Below are positions 9,001 to 18,601 of a stretch of 45,257 nt of DNA, piece after piece. Source of the stretch: Gemmiger sp. (GTDB lineage: Bacteria > Bacillota > Clostridia > Oscillospirales > Ruminococcaceae); contig JAQUSS010000006.1 in NCBI GenBank assembly GCA_028710135.1, positions 1 through 45,257 of the forward strand. Reading direction: 5' to 3'. Made by a program: the position numbers and the translations under genes. Below the pieces are notes generated by a model that made no database searches, was not told where the DNA came from, and was given only the letters and a program-made list of their open reading frames with translations. Position 1 is the stretch's first letter. Every line of letters starts with the position of its first letter.

Positions 9001-9700
9001 AGAATATGTAACCATGAACCAAAAGCTGCGCGCGCCGTCAACGCTTGGCGGCCGGGTGCGCCGCAAAATCGAAGCGCCCCGCCGCCCGGCACCCCGCGCG
9101 CGCATACCGGCCACCATTTTGGCAACCTGCTGCCTGGCGCTGGCGCTGGTTGGGGCCGGGATGTATTTTAAAACAACGCACACCGTTTTTGGAACGTCCG
9201 TGCAGGAAAGCGTCCCCCTGCAAGAAAAGCTGAACGGCACGACCGAAATTTGGAGCACCCGGGATATGAACCTGCCGGAAGGCACGGTGGGCTATTTTAT
9301 TTTGGGCTCGCTGGGCGAGGCGGACACGCTGAACAGCGGCCTGCTGCTCATGCAGGATGGCCGGGTTTTGCTGCGCCAGGCCGGGCAGGAGGATGAAAGC
9401 ATCGGCGGCGCATTCACCGCGCTGCCGCCCGAAACCTTCCGCTATGCCCCCCGCGATAGCCATGGCGCGACCGACGCGGTGGCAACCGGCACCGCCCTGG
9501 CGCAGTATTGCTTTACCTGCACGGTGAATGACGAGGCGCGCGCCGTCACGCTGACCCGCCTGCGCGACGGCAGCGGCTACATCGGCTACGCGGTTCAGTA
9601 CGAAGGGATGGACGGCGTGGGCATTTTGTATGACCCACAAACCTTTAATGCCGGCTGCGCCATGGATTATGCCCTGGGGTTTTCCGGGGGTAAAAAATAG
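8993..9700 (+). CDS. Single-pass membrane protein, putative anti-sigma factor
   Basis: ATG overlaps the stop of the ECF sigma gene (ATGTGTGA); basic N-terminus, one TM segment (ATILATCCLALALVGAGMYF), extracytoplasmic domain. Confidence 0.65.
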   Translation: MCEEYVTMNQKLRAPSTLGGRVRRKIEAPRRPAPRARIPATILATCCLALALVGAGMYFKTTHTVFGTSVQESVPLQEKLNGTTEIWSTRDMNLPEGTVGYFILGSLGEADTLNSGLLLMQDGRVLLRQAGQEDESIGGAFTALPPETFRYAPRDSHGATDAVATGTALAQYCFTCTVNDEARAVTLTRLRDGSGYIGYAVQYEGMDGVGILYDPQTFNAGCAMDYALGFSGGKK

Positions 9701-9855
9701 CCCGCGAGGGCGCTTCCGCGCGGTAGCTGCGCCCCGGTGCCGGTTCCGGCAGTGCTTTTGCGGTGTGGCTTGTAATGAAAATAGGGATATGCTAGAATGG
9801 CCTCAACCGAAAAAGCAGGGGGTACAAAAAGTACCCAAAATGCGGAAAAGAGGAA

Positions 9856-10500
9856 ATGAAAATGCGGGTGTTGTTTCAGGGCGATTCGATTACCGATGGC
9901 GGTTGGGTGCGCAACGCGGACCCGAACCACTTGATGGGGCAAAGCTATGCCTACCTGGTGGCTTCGCGGGTGGGCTTTCTGGCGCCGGAAAAGAACCACG
10001 AATTTTTTAACCGCGGCATCAGCGGCGATAGCTGCGCCAAGATGGGCGGGCGCTGGCAGGAGGATACGCTGGATTTGAAGCCGGATATCCTCAGCATTCT
10101 GGTGGGCATCAACGATGTGGGCATCGAGGCCAACAGCCCGCGCGAGCTGGCCTACCACGGGATGCGGGGGATGTACGGGTACCTGCTGAACGAAACCTTG
10201 CAGGTGCTGCCGAAGGTGCGGCTGGTGATGATGGAGCCCTTCTTTTTGGATAGCGGCAATATGGAGCGTGCGCGCTTTGCCCGGATGGAGGAAGGCTTGC
10301 AGGATTACCGCCGCGATGTTCGGGAGCTGGCGGAGCAATATAACGCGGTGTTTGTGCCGCTGCAAAGCCGGTTTGAGGCGGCGGCAAAGCGGATGCCCGC
10401 AAACTACTGGCTGTGGGATAGCGTACACCCCACCTACGCGGGCCACGGCCTGATAGCAGATGCCTGGCTGGAAAAAGCAGGCGATTTGCTGCTAAAATAA
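9856..10500 (+). CDS. SGNH/GDSL-type esterase/hydrolase
   Basis: VLFQGDSITDGG, GISGDS, LVGINDVG, SVHPTYAGHGLIADAW: all four SGNH blocks. Confidence 0.9.
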   Translation: MKMRVLFQGDSITDGGWVRNADPNHLMGQSYAYLVASRVGFLAPEKNHEFFNRGISGDSCAKMGGRWQEDTLDLKPDILSILVGINDVGIEANSPRELAYHGMRGMYGYLLNETLQVLPKVRLVMMEPFFLDSGNMERARFARMEEGLQDYRRDVRELAEQYNAVFVPLQSRFEAAAKRMPANYWLWDSVHPTYAGHGLIADAWLEKAGDLLLK

Positions 10501-10591
10501 TTCCCAGCCCGTGGGGCATTTAAAGCAGCAATTTAAAGCAGAAAAAGAAAAGGCGAAAAAGGCCCCAAAAGGCAAAAAAGCAAAATGAAAA

Positions 10592-10637
10592 AGAGATGCC
10601 CTCTCCAATTGTTGGAGAGGGTACCTCTTTTTTGGGG
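10592..10637. terminator. Terminator between convergent SGNH hydrolase and response regulator
   Basis: CCCTCTCCAA-TTG-TTGGAGAGGG within AGAG...CTCTTTTTT. Confidence 0.85.
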
Positions 10638-10684
10638 TGTGTTTGCCTGGCCCCCGGCGGGCCTTGCAACGGCGGCGTGGCGGC

Positions 10685-11872
10685 CTAGCGGGTGTCGGCG
10701 CTACCGTTGTGCTTAAACTCGGTGACGGTACAGCCGTAATATTTTTTAAAGCTAAGGCTAAAATATTGCCCGTTGTTGTACCCGGTCAACTCGGCAATCT
10801 GGTAGCTTTTTAGGTCGGTGGTTTTCAGCAGCTCGGCGGCCTTTTCCATCCGAACCTGAATCAAATAATCGTACAGGTTGATGCCGTACTTCTCTTTGTA
10901 CAGGCTGGTTAGGTAGCAGTGGTTGATGTTAAAATGGTTGGCAATGTTCAGCAGGGTCAGCTCCGGGTTGCTGTATTCGGCCTTGATGTACTGCTGTATC
11001 CGGGACATTAAATCGGTGATTTGGTTGTTTCTGGTTTTTTGGGCGGTTTGGTAGGAAAGGTAAAGGTCCTGTAGCTCTTGAAAATACAGGCCGTAAAAAA
11101 AGGCCCCATAAATATGCAGGTTTTCTTCCAACCAGGCGTTTAAGTGCGCCTGCATCTGCTGTAGCTTCAGCTGAAACGCCTTTTTATCGGCAGTATGGTT
11201 CGCTGTAAAAATAAAAAATAGCTGGGTGGTATCCAGGGGGACAAAAAAGCTACCGGGGAAGGCATCGTTCCACTGCTGGCAGCCCTGCTTCAGCAGTGCC
11301 ATCAACCCCTGGGCGGTAATGGAATCAATGCTTTTTAAATCCACAAAGCCCACGGTACCAAAGCCGTTATCCAACCGCAAATCCAGCGCTTGGCACACCG
11401 ATTGATCAATGCCGGTAAAGTTGTTGGTCATCAACTGGGAGATAAAGTGGCGGCAAATTTGGGGGTACCGCTGCTCCAGCACATAGGTGGTCTTTTTTTC
11501 CTGCTTGATCAGGCATTCGGCTTTTTTTAAAACATCAATCAGGGTTTGGGTCATCACCGGCTTGGTAAGGTAATCGATTGCGTTTAATTTTAGGGCCTGC
11601 TGCGCATACTCAAAATCTTTATAGCCGGAAAGAAAGATGAATTTTACGCTGGGGTAATAATCCTTGGCGATAATGGCCATCTGGATCCCATCCATCACCG
11701 GCATTTTAATGTCGGTTAGAATCACATCGGGTTGGTGGGCCTGCATAAATTCCAGCGCATCCATCCCGTTTTTGGCGCAGTAGATTAGCTCCCACCCATA
11801 CTGCGCCCAAGGGATGCGTTTTTCGATGTTTTTGCGCGCAATCACATCGTCGTCGTTAAATAAAATTTTCAT
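10685..11872 (-). CDS. AraC-type response regulator (YesN-like)
   Basis: MKILFNDDDVIARKNIEKRIPW...DVILTDIKMPVMDGIQM receiver plus C-terminal AraC HTH (YIKAEYSNPELTLLNIANHFNINHCYLTSLYKEKYG). Confidence 0.92.
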   Translation of the reverse strand: MKILFNDDDVIARKNIEKRIPWAQYGWELIYCAKNGMDALEFMQAHQPDVILTDIKMPVMDGIQMAIIAKDYYPSVKFIFLSGYKDFEYAQQALKLNAIDYLTKPVMTQTLIDVLKKAECLIKQEKKTTYVLEQRYPQICRHFISQLMTNNFTGIDQSVCQALDLRLDNGFGTVGFVDLKSIDSITAQGLMALLKQGCQQWNDAFPGSFFVPLDTTQLFFIFTANHTADKKAFQLKLQQMQAHLNAWLEENLHIYGAFFYGLYFQELQDLYLSYQTAQKTRNNQITDLMSRIQQYIKAEYSNPELTLLNIANHFNINHCYLTSLYKEKYGINLYDYLIQVRMEKAAELLKTTDLKSYQIAELTGYNNGQYFSLSFKKYYGCTVTEFKHNGSADTR

Positions 11873-13682
11873 CCTGTTCGCAAATCCCTCCTGGTCGTTC
11901 GTATTCCTTGGGTAGCAAAATGGTGACGGTGGTGCCTTGCTCCGGCGCACTTTCAATGCGCAAACCGTAGTCGGCCCGGTAGGTTAGCTGAATACGCGCG
12001 TGTACGTTTTTTAAGCCGTACAGCTTGCCTTTTTCAACGGGGTCGAATTTTAGGCACAGGTTTTCCTCAATCTGTTTCAGTGCGGGCGGCGGTATGCCAA
12101 CGCCGTTATCGGCAATGGTAACAACCAGCCCCGCGTCCCCCTCCCGCACCTGAATCAGAATATGGCCCATTTTATCTTGCAGGGGGTGGATGCCGTGGTA
12201 GATGGCATTTTCCAAAATGGGCTGCAACAGCTTTTTGATGGTCACGCACTTTTTCAGGTTCTCGGGCAGGTCAATTTCATAGGTGAAATCCGCAAAGCGA
12301 ATTTTCATCACCGATAGGTACATGGCAGCGTGGGTACACTCCTCCTCCAGCGTGAGGAAGGAGGCCCCCTTGCTTACCCCAATGCGGTAAAAGGTTGCAA
12401 GCGAATGGGTCATTTCCATGGCGCTATCCACCTCGCGCAGATCGCAAAGCTGGTAGATGGTATCCAGCGCGTTATATAGGAAATGCGGGTTGATTTGCTC
12501 GTACAAAATATTTAGCTCGGTGATGCGCCGCTCGTCCATCTCGTGGTTTAAATCGCGTATCAGGTGGCGGATATGGGCCAAAAAATTGTTGAGGGTTTGG
12601 TTGATGGTTTGAATTTCGCGGCTGCCCGAAACCTCAAACCGAACCCGCTTGGTTAAATCGTGCGGTTGCACCAGGCAGTTGTTCAGTTCAATCAGCGGTT
12701 GGGATACGGTAAAATAAATTAAAAAATAGGTGCCGGCGCAGCAGGCCAAAAACAGCAAAACCACCACAACCATCGCCTTGGAAAGGGGCTTTTGGTTTAA
12801 GGAGATGGCAGCGCTTGGAATTTCGGACAACACCCCCAGCGAGATATCCGGCGCACCAAAGGCGACCGGCGTGTAAAAAAAGCAATTTTGCCCGAAGGAA
12901 AATTGCGCGGGGGCCAAGCTTCCGGCAGAGGGTTCAGCCGGTATTTTGGCAAGGGCGGCAGCCGCAATGGGCGCGCCGGTTTGCAGCAAAACCTGGTTGC
13001 CGCTGGTGATGGCAAACTGGCTGCCGGGGGCAATGATGGCATTTTGAATTTCCTTTTGAATCAATTGGTCGTTCAGCTCAAACAAGATAAACCCGCGCAC
13101 GGCAGAATTTTCGTCCCCCAAAAGCATCATCAACCCCAGGGCAGAGCGGCCCTGGGTGCTGGTTTGGGGCGGTGAACCCTGCTGCGGGAAAACCCAGGTT
13201 AAATTTTGGGCGCTGACGCTGCGCTGGTACTGCGCGTAATCAAAATCGAAGGAAGAAATATGCTCCGACGATTGGGTGCTTAAAAATACAAAGATGGAGT
13301 TGTTGTCCAAAAACAGCGAGATACTGCGGAAATAGTTGGTGTTGGCGGTAATTTGGTTTTGCAGCAGCTGGTGCAGCCGGTAATAGTTGGCAGGGGAGAT
13401 GGCCTCGGCTTTATTTTTGAGCAGGTTTTGGCGCATATTAAAAAAGTACCAATTGGAGGTAACCCCCTCGGCCGCGTGGTAAACCGCGTTCAGCGTTTGC
13501 CCCAGCGAATTGCTAATTTGGGCGTTGATGTTGGTGGCGCTTTGGTAAGCCTGGCTTTCAAGCTGGCGGCTGCCCACCACAAAAAAGCCGTAATAGGTAA
13601 TTAAAATCAGCAAAATTAGGGGGATAAAGGAAATTAGGATAATGGAACGGATAGAAAACGAGGATAGCCACTTTTTGCTCAT
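11856..13682 (-). CDS. Sensor histidine kinase (YesM-like, HisKA_7TM/His_kinase class)
   Basis: LNILYEQINPHFLYNALDTIYQLCDL H-box and GLVVTIADNGVGIPPPAL ATPase motif; overlaps the RR gene by 17 bp. Confidence 0.92.
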   Translation of the reverse strand: MSKKWLSSFSIRSIILISFIPLILLILITYYGFFVVGSRQLESQAYQSATNINAQISNSLGQTLNAVYHAAEGVTSNWYFFNMRQNLLKNKAEAISPANYYRLHQLLQNQITANTNYFRSISLFLDNNSIFVFLSTQSSEHISSFDFDYAQYQRSVSAQNLTWVFPQQGSPPQTSTQGRSALGLMMLLGDENSAVRGFILFELNDQLIQKEIQNAIIAPGSQFAITSGNQVLLQTGAPIAAAALAKIPAEPSAGSLAPAQFSFGQNCFFYTPVAFGAPDISLGVLSEIPSAAISLNQKPLSKAMVVVVLLFLACCAGTYFLIYFTVSQPLIELNNCLVQPHDLTKRVRFEVSGSREIQTINQTLNNFLAHIRHLIRDLNHEMDERRITELNILYEQINPHFLYNALDTIYQLCDLREVDSAMEMTHSLATFYRIGVSKGASFLTLEEECTHAAMYLSVMKIRFADFTYEIDLPENLKKCVTIKKLLQPILENAIYHGIHPLQDKMGHILIQVREGDAGLVVTIADNGVGIPPPALKQIEENLCLKFDPVEKGKLYGLKNVHARIQLTYRADYGLRIESAPEQGTTVTILLPKEYERPGGICEQDENFI

Positions 13683-13808
13683 ATAGCCACTCCCACTGCG
13701 CTTTCTGCGCAAGAGAAATTTTGTTCATATGTCATAAAATTATTATAGATTGTTTGAAGTGTGTAGTCAACGAACCGAACAAAGTAACAAAAAATATCAA
13801 TATAATTT

Positions 13809-13841
13809 CCAAATATAGTGTAAAACATCCAAAATATACTG
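13809..13841. promoter_or_regulatory. Candidate AraC-type regulator direct-repeat site
   Basis: CCAAATATAGTG (13809) and CCAAAATATACTG (13829), 20-bp centre-to-centre, between divergent HK/RR and ABC operons. Confidence 0.4.
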
Positions 13842-13907
13842 CATTTCCTCGGCGTCAAATCCGTGGTTTAATAAAACCATCACAACAAAACAAGAGAGGA
13901 TGGAACC

Positions 13908-14825
13908 ATGACAAATGTAAAAGCATCGGCTACAGGGCCGGTTCTGGCGCGCAAAAAAACAGATTGCGCCCCCTACCTGCTGTTGTTGCCCGCCGTACTG
14001 CTGGTTGCCGCGTTTATGCTGTACCCCATCGGCAACGTATTTTACCTTAGCCTACAGCATTATAACCCAACCAAGCCCTGGATGAATGGCTTTGCCGGGC
14101 TGGAAAATTTTGCAAAGATTTTGTCGGATGCGGATTTCAGAAATTCTTTGCTGGTATCGGCAAAATGGGTGCTGGCCGAAGTTTCGCTTCAGCTGGTGTT
14201 CGGCATGATGATTGCGCTGATTTTAAACCAAAAGTTTCGCGGGCGGGGGCTGTTCCGCACGCTGGCGTTCATCCCTTGGGCAATGTCCGGCGTGTTGACC
14301 GCCGTGCTGTGGAGCCTGATTTATAACCAAAACGTTGGCTTGCTCAACGATGTACTGTTGAAGCTGGGGCTGATTGATACCCCCCGCGCCTGGCTTGCCA
14401 ACTCGGGGTTGGTGTTTGGCTCGGTGGTGGTGGCCGAGCTTTGGCGGGGCATCCCGTTTTTTGCCATCAGCCTGCTGGCGGCCATGCAAAATATCTCGGG
14501 CGATTTGTACGAGGCCGCCAACGTGGACGGTTGCTCCCGCTGGAAAGCCTTTTTGTACATCACCTTGCCCTCCCTAAAAGATACCATCATCCTTACAACG
14601 CTGCTGCGCGCCGTGTGGGAGTTTAATAGTGTAGATTTGATTTATAGCTTAACCGGCGGCGGGCCGGTGGGCAAAACCACCACCCTTAGCATCTTGATTG
14701 CCAACCACGCCACCAAAACCAACAACTACGGCTACGGCTCGGCAATTTCGGTCATCAGCTTTATCATCTTGGCCATTATCTCGCTGGTGTATTTAAAAGC
14801 TTCTAAATTTGGAACGTCGGAGTGA
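13908..14825 (+). CDS. Carbohydrate ABC transporter permease (MalF/UgpA-type)
   Basis: Six-TM pattern and EAANVDGCSRWKAFLYITLPSLKDTI EAA loop. Confidence 0.92.
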   Translation: MTNVKASATGPVLARKKTDCAPYLLLLPAVLLVAAFMLYPIGNVFYLSLQHYNPTKPWMNGFAGLENFAKILSDADFRNSLLVSAKWVLAEVSLQLVFGMMIALILNQKFRGRGLFRTLAFIPWAMSGVLTAVLWSLIYNQNVGLLNDVLLKLGLIDTPRAWLANSGLVFGSVVVAELWRGIPFFAISLLAAMQNISGDLYEAANVDGCSRWKAFLYITLPSLKDTIILTTLLRAVWEFNSVDLIYSLTGGGPVGKTTTLSILIANHATKTNNYGYGSAISVISFIILAIISLVYLKASKFGTSE

Positions 14826-14831
14826 TAGGGA

Positions 14832-15665
14832 ATGCAAACGAAATTACGCGAAAAAATTTTCCTGCGGTGGCTTCCGCTGGTGGTCATCAACATTTATGTG
14901 CTGGTGCCCATCCTGTGGACGGTCATTACCTCGCTCAAGGCGGAAGGCGATATTTTAAAAAAGCCCATCCGCTACCTGCCCAACCCCGCCACCATTGAAA
15001 ACTACCTGCGCGCATGGGTAAACTGCAATTTCAGCAAATACTTTTTAAATTCCATGTTCATCTCGGTGGTATCGGTATCGGCTATTGTGCTGATTGCCAT
15101 TATGGTGGGGTATGCGCTAAATCGGTTTCAGTTCCGGGGGCGCACCGCGTTTATGCTGTTGCTGCTCTGCATCCAGTTTATCCCCCATGCGGTACTGTTG
15201 ATTCCACTGTTCAACACCTTCCACGCCATGAACCTGATTGGCAAGCCCCTGGCGGTGATTTTGGTGTGCATCACCTTTCAGTTCCCCTTCAACTCCATTT
15301 TGATGCGGGGCTTTATCAGCGGCATCCCCTACACGCTGGAGGAAGCCGCCCAAATTGATGGCTGTAACCGTTTTCAGGCGGTTCTCAAGGTGGTTATTCC
15401 GGTGCTGGTGCCCGGCATTGTAACCACGGCGGCCTTTGCCTTTATCGGCGTGTGGAACGAATTTTTGTTCAGCATGATGTTTTTGAACGATGCGGCAAAC
15501 TATACCATCCCCATCGGGCTGAAAATGATGCAGGGCGAATACAACATCAGCTACGGCGCACTGGCGGCGGGGGCCATCATTGCTATGTCCATCCCGGTGG
15601 CACTGTTTGCCTACCTGCAAAAATACCTGGTAACGGGCCTAAGCGCGGGTGCCGTAAAGGGGTAA
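14832..15665 (+). CDS. Carbohydrate ABC transporter permease (MalG/UgpE-type)
   Basis: EAAQIDGCNRFQAVLKVVIPVLVPGI EAA loop; adjacent to the first permease. Confidence 0.92.
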   Translation: MQTKLREKIFLRWLPLVVINIYVLVPILWTVITSLKAEGDILKKPIRYLPNPATIENYLRAWVNCNFSKYFLNSMFISVVSVSAIVLIAIMVGYALNRFQFRGRTAFMLLLLCIQFIPHAVLLIPLFNTFHAMNLIGKPLAVILVCITFQFPFNSILMRGFISGIPYTLEEAAQIDGCNRFQAVLKVVIPVLVPGIVTTAAFAFIGVWNEFLFSMMFLNDAANYTIPIGLKMMQGEYNISYGALAAGAIIAMSIPVALFAYLQKYLVTGLSAGAVKG

Positions 15666-15728
15666 GCGCAACCGGGGGCCTAAACAATAAAACCAAAAGC
15701 AACCAAAATAAAAAGGAGAGAAAACAAG

Positions 15729-17108
15729 ATGAAACAAACACAAAAAGCCCTGGCAATTTTCATGAGCACCGCTATGGTGGGCGGTGTGCTGGCCGGTTGC
15801 GGCCAGAGCGCCAGCACGGCGGCACCCAGCAGCGATGCTGCACAAAGCACCACCACGCAGCAGGACCCCGCCCCGGCGGGCGAAAAAATTGAGATTACCT
15901 ACTGGGACCAAAACGCCAGTGAAACCCGCACCGCCCTCTACAACCACCTGATTGAAGGGTTTGAAAAAGAAAACCCCGATATCAAGGTGAACCTGGTGCC
16001 TATCCCGGCGGCAGATGCCAAGGCCAAGTACGATGTGGCCATACAGTCCAACACGGCACCCGATTGCGGCGGCGTATCCCAATACTGGATGAGCGATTTT
16101 ATTGTGCAGGATGCACTGGTGCCGCTGGACGATTACATTAGCAATTGGGCCAACGCGGGGGATATGCTGGAGATGTACCAGCAATCCATCCGGGATATGG
16201 CACCCGATGGCAACACCTACGCGCTGGCGTTCAGCGTTACGCTGCCCACCGTATGGGTGAACAACCAGCTTGTGGCGGATGCCGGTGCCGAGATGCCCAA
16301 AGATTGGCTGGAGGTATGCAGCCTGGCCAAAACCCTGACCGATACCACCAAGGGCCAGTACGGCTTTTCCATCCGGGGCGGGGCAGGTTCCTCCCAGCAG
16401 TTTGAGCAGATGATGTATATGCACTCGGGCGAGGCAAAAATGTTTGACGAGGCGGGCAACTCCACCGCCAACGACCCTGCCCACGTAGAGCTGCTTGAGC
16501 AATTTGCCGATTTGTACATGAACGCCACCCCCGAATCGGACTTGACCAACGGCTATGCCGAGATGGTTGCCGCCTTTGATTCCGGCACAGCCGCCATGAT
16601 TTTCCACAACCTTGGCTCCTACGGGGAACACAAAAAGACCCTGGGCGATGGCAACTTTACCGCCATCACCACCTTGGAATCTAAGCAGGGCACCCAGGCC
16701 ATTGTATCCAACGGCGCAACCTGCAACACAGTGTTTAAAGATTCTAAAAACCCCGAAGCCGCCTTTCGCTGGATTTCCTACCTGAATGAGCATGAGGCTT
16801 GCAGCTATTTTAACGAGCAGATTGGCCAGATCCCTTGCAACCAGCAGGCGCTCAAGGATAGCTGGGTCGAGGGGGTTTCCCACATGAAAAATGCGGCCGA
16901 TTCCATCCTTTCGGAAAAATGCACCCTGATTACCCTGCCCATCAACGTTACCGGTTACTACGACCTGCACAACAACCAGCTGGTGCAAGGGTTCCAGCAG
17001 GTGCTGCTGGGCGAAATTAGCGCACAGGATTACCTGGATGGCTGGGCAGCCTCGATGACGCAGCTCAAAAAAGAGTACGACGATTACCTAAAATCAATGG
17101 ACAAATAA
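15729..17108 (+). CDS. Extracellular sugar-binding lipoprotein of ABC transporter
   Basis: Lipobox VLAGCGQ; IEITYWDQNASETRTALYNHLIEGFEKENPDIKV typical of family 1 SBPs. Confidence 0.92.
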   Translation: MKQTQKALAIFMSTAMVGGVLAGCGQSASTAAPSSDAAQSTTTQQDPAPAGEKIEITYWDQNASETRTALYNHLIEGFEKENPDIKVNLVPIPAADAKAKYDVAIQSNTAPDCGGVSQYWMSDFIVQDALVPLDDYISNWANAGDMLEMYQQSIRDMAPDGNTYALAFSVTLPTVWVNNQLVADAGAEMPKDWLEVCSLAKTLTDTTKGQYGFSIRGGAGSSQQFEQMMYMHSGEAKMFDEAGNSTANDPAHVELLEQFADLYMNATPESDLTNGYAEMVAAFDSGTAAMIFHNLGSYGEHKKTLGDGNFTAITTLESKQGTQAIVSNGATCNTVFKDSKNPEAAFRWISYLNEHEACSYFNEQIGQIPCNQQALKDSWVEGVSHMKNAADSILSEKCTLITLPINVTGYYDLHNNQLVQGFQQVLLGEISAQDYLDGWAASMTQLKKEYDDYLKSMDK

Positions 17109-17129
17109 CCCCCGGCACTTTAAAATTAA

Positions 17130-17186
17130 AAAAGCAGGCAGATGAACCGGGGCCATGGTGCCGCAGTGCGTTATCTGCCTGCTTTT
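17130..17186 (+). terminator. Intra-operon hairpin between SBP and sulfatase
   Basis: AAAAGCAGGCAGAT (17130-17143) paired with ATCTGCCTGCTTTT (17173-17186), T-tract at the end. Confidence 0.75.
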
Positions 17187-17227
17187 TGTGGAAAACCACG
17201 CGGCAGCGCAAGCAGAAAGGGAACACG

Positions 17228-18571
17228 ATGCAGACAAACAAAAATGTGATTGTTTTTTTTACCGACCAACAGCGTTACGATACCACCGGGGTGCATGGCA
17301 ACCCGGATGGCTTGACCCCCAACTTTGACCGTATGGCCCTGGAGGGGACGTTTGTACAGAAGGCATTTACCCCCCAGCCGGTGTGCGGCCCGGCCCGCGC
17401 TTGCCTGCAAACGGGGCAGTATGCCACCACGCTGGGCAACTACCGCAATGCCATACCCCTTGCGCAGGAGCATAAAACCATGGCACATTATTTTAACGCG
17501 GCAGGCTACGATACCGCGTATATTGGCAAGTGGCACCTGGGTAGCACCCGCCTGGCCGTGCCCCGGCAGGAGCGGGGCGAGTATGCCGATTGGTTGGGCG
17601 CGGGCGCGCTGGAGGCAAGCTCCCGCCCGTACGATACTGTGGTGTACGATAACGACGACCACGCTGTAAAGCTGCCCGGTAACCGGATGGATGCCCTGAC
17701 CGATGCCGCCATCCGCTACCTGGACCACCACCAAAAGCAGCCGTTTTTCTTGTTTTTATCTTTTTTGGAACCGCATTTCCAAAATTCGAACGATAGCTTC
17801 CCGGCACCCCGCTCGATGAAGCCCATCACCAACCCCTACACCCCGCCCGATTTAAACGCACTGCACGGCACCGCACACCAGCACCTGCCGGGGTACTATG
17901 CCATGGTAAACCGGCTTGACCAATGCCTGGGCCGTGTGCAGGATGCGCTAAAAAGCCTGGGGATGGAGGAGGATACCATCCTGCTGTTCACCACCGACCA
18001 TGGCTGCCACTTTAAAACCCGCAATGCCGAATACAAACGCTCCTGCCACGAAAGCTCGATTCGGCTGCCGATGGCGTTTACGGGCGGGCCCTTTACGGGG
18101 GGCGGCACCGTGCGGGAGCTGGTAAGCCTTGTGGACGTTGCCCCCACCCTTTTGGATGCCTGCGGCATTGCGGTGCCGCCCGAAATGCAAGGCAACTCGC
18201 TGATGCCGCTGCTGCGCCGCCAGCCGGGTGCCTGGCCGCAAACCGCCTTTGTACAAATCAGCGAGGCGGAGGTGGGCAGGGCCATCCGCACCCAGCGATG
18301 GAAATATGCGGTGGCCGCCCCCGATAAAGACCCCATTGCCGACCCGGATTCTGACCATTACCGGGAAACCGCCCTCTACGATTTGGAGGAGGACCCCTAC
18401 GAGTTGGATAACCTGGTGGGCTTACCCTCCCACCGGGGGGTAAGCGATGTTTTAAAGGCAAAGCTGCTGGCCCGCATTGCTGAAATTGAGGGCAAGCACC
18501 CGGTTATTGAAAATGCGCCCGAGCGCCCCTGCGGCCAACGCCGGGTTTTTGCGGGCGAAGAAAATTTATGA
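17228..18571 (+). CDS. Cys-type sulfatase
   Basis: FFTDQQRYDTTG metal site and PVCGPARACLQTGQY (CxPxR formylglycine signature, Cys53 codon 17384-17386). Confidence 0.92.
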   Translation: MQTNKNVIVFFTDQQRYDTTGVHGNPDGLTPNFDRMALEGTFVQKAFTPQPVCGPARACLQTGQYATTLGNYRNAIPLAQEHKTMAHYFNAAGYDTAYIGKWHLGSTRLAVPRQERGEYADWLGAGALEASSRPYDTVVYDNDDHAVKLPGNRMDALTDAAIRYLDHHQKQPFFLFLSFLEPHFQNSNDSFPAPRSMKPITNPYTPPDLNALHGTAHQHLPGYYAMVNRLDQCLGRVQDALKSLGMEEDTILLFTTDHGCHFKTRNAEYKRSCHESSIRLPMAFTGGPFTGGGTVRELVSLVDVAPTLLDACGIAVPPEMQGNSLMPLLRRQPGAWPQTAFVQISEAEVGRAIRTQRWKYAVAAPDKDPIADPDSDHYRETALYDLEEDPYELDNLVGLPSHRGVSDVLKAKLLARIAEIEGKHPVIENAPERPCGQRRVFAGEENL

Positions 18572-18601
18572 GGAATTTTATAAAGAAAGGCGCGGCATAC
18601 C

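Noticed and set aside
15639-16988. 449-aa antisense ORF opposite the sugar-binding protein
   Set aside because: Shadow ORF of the strongly supported SBP gene in GC-rich DNA; no SD or recognisable domain.
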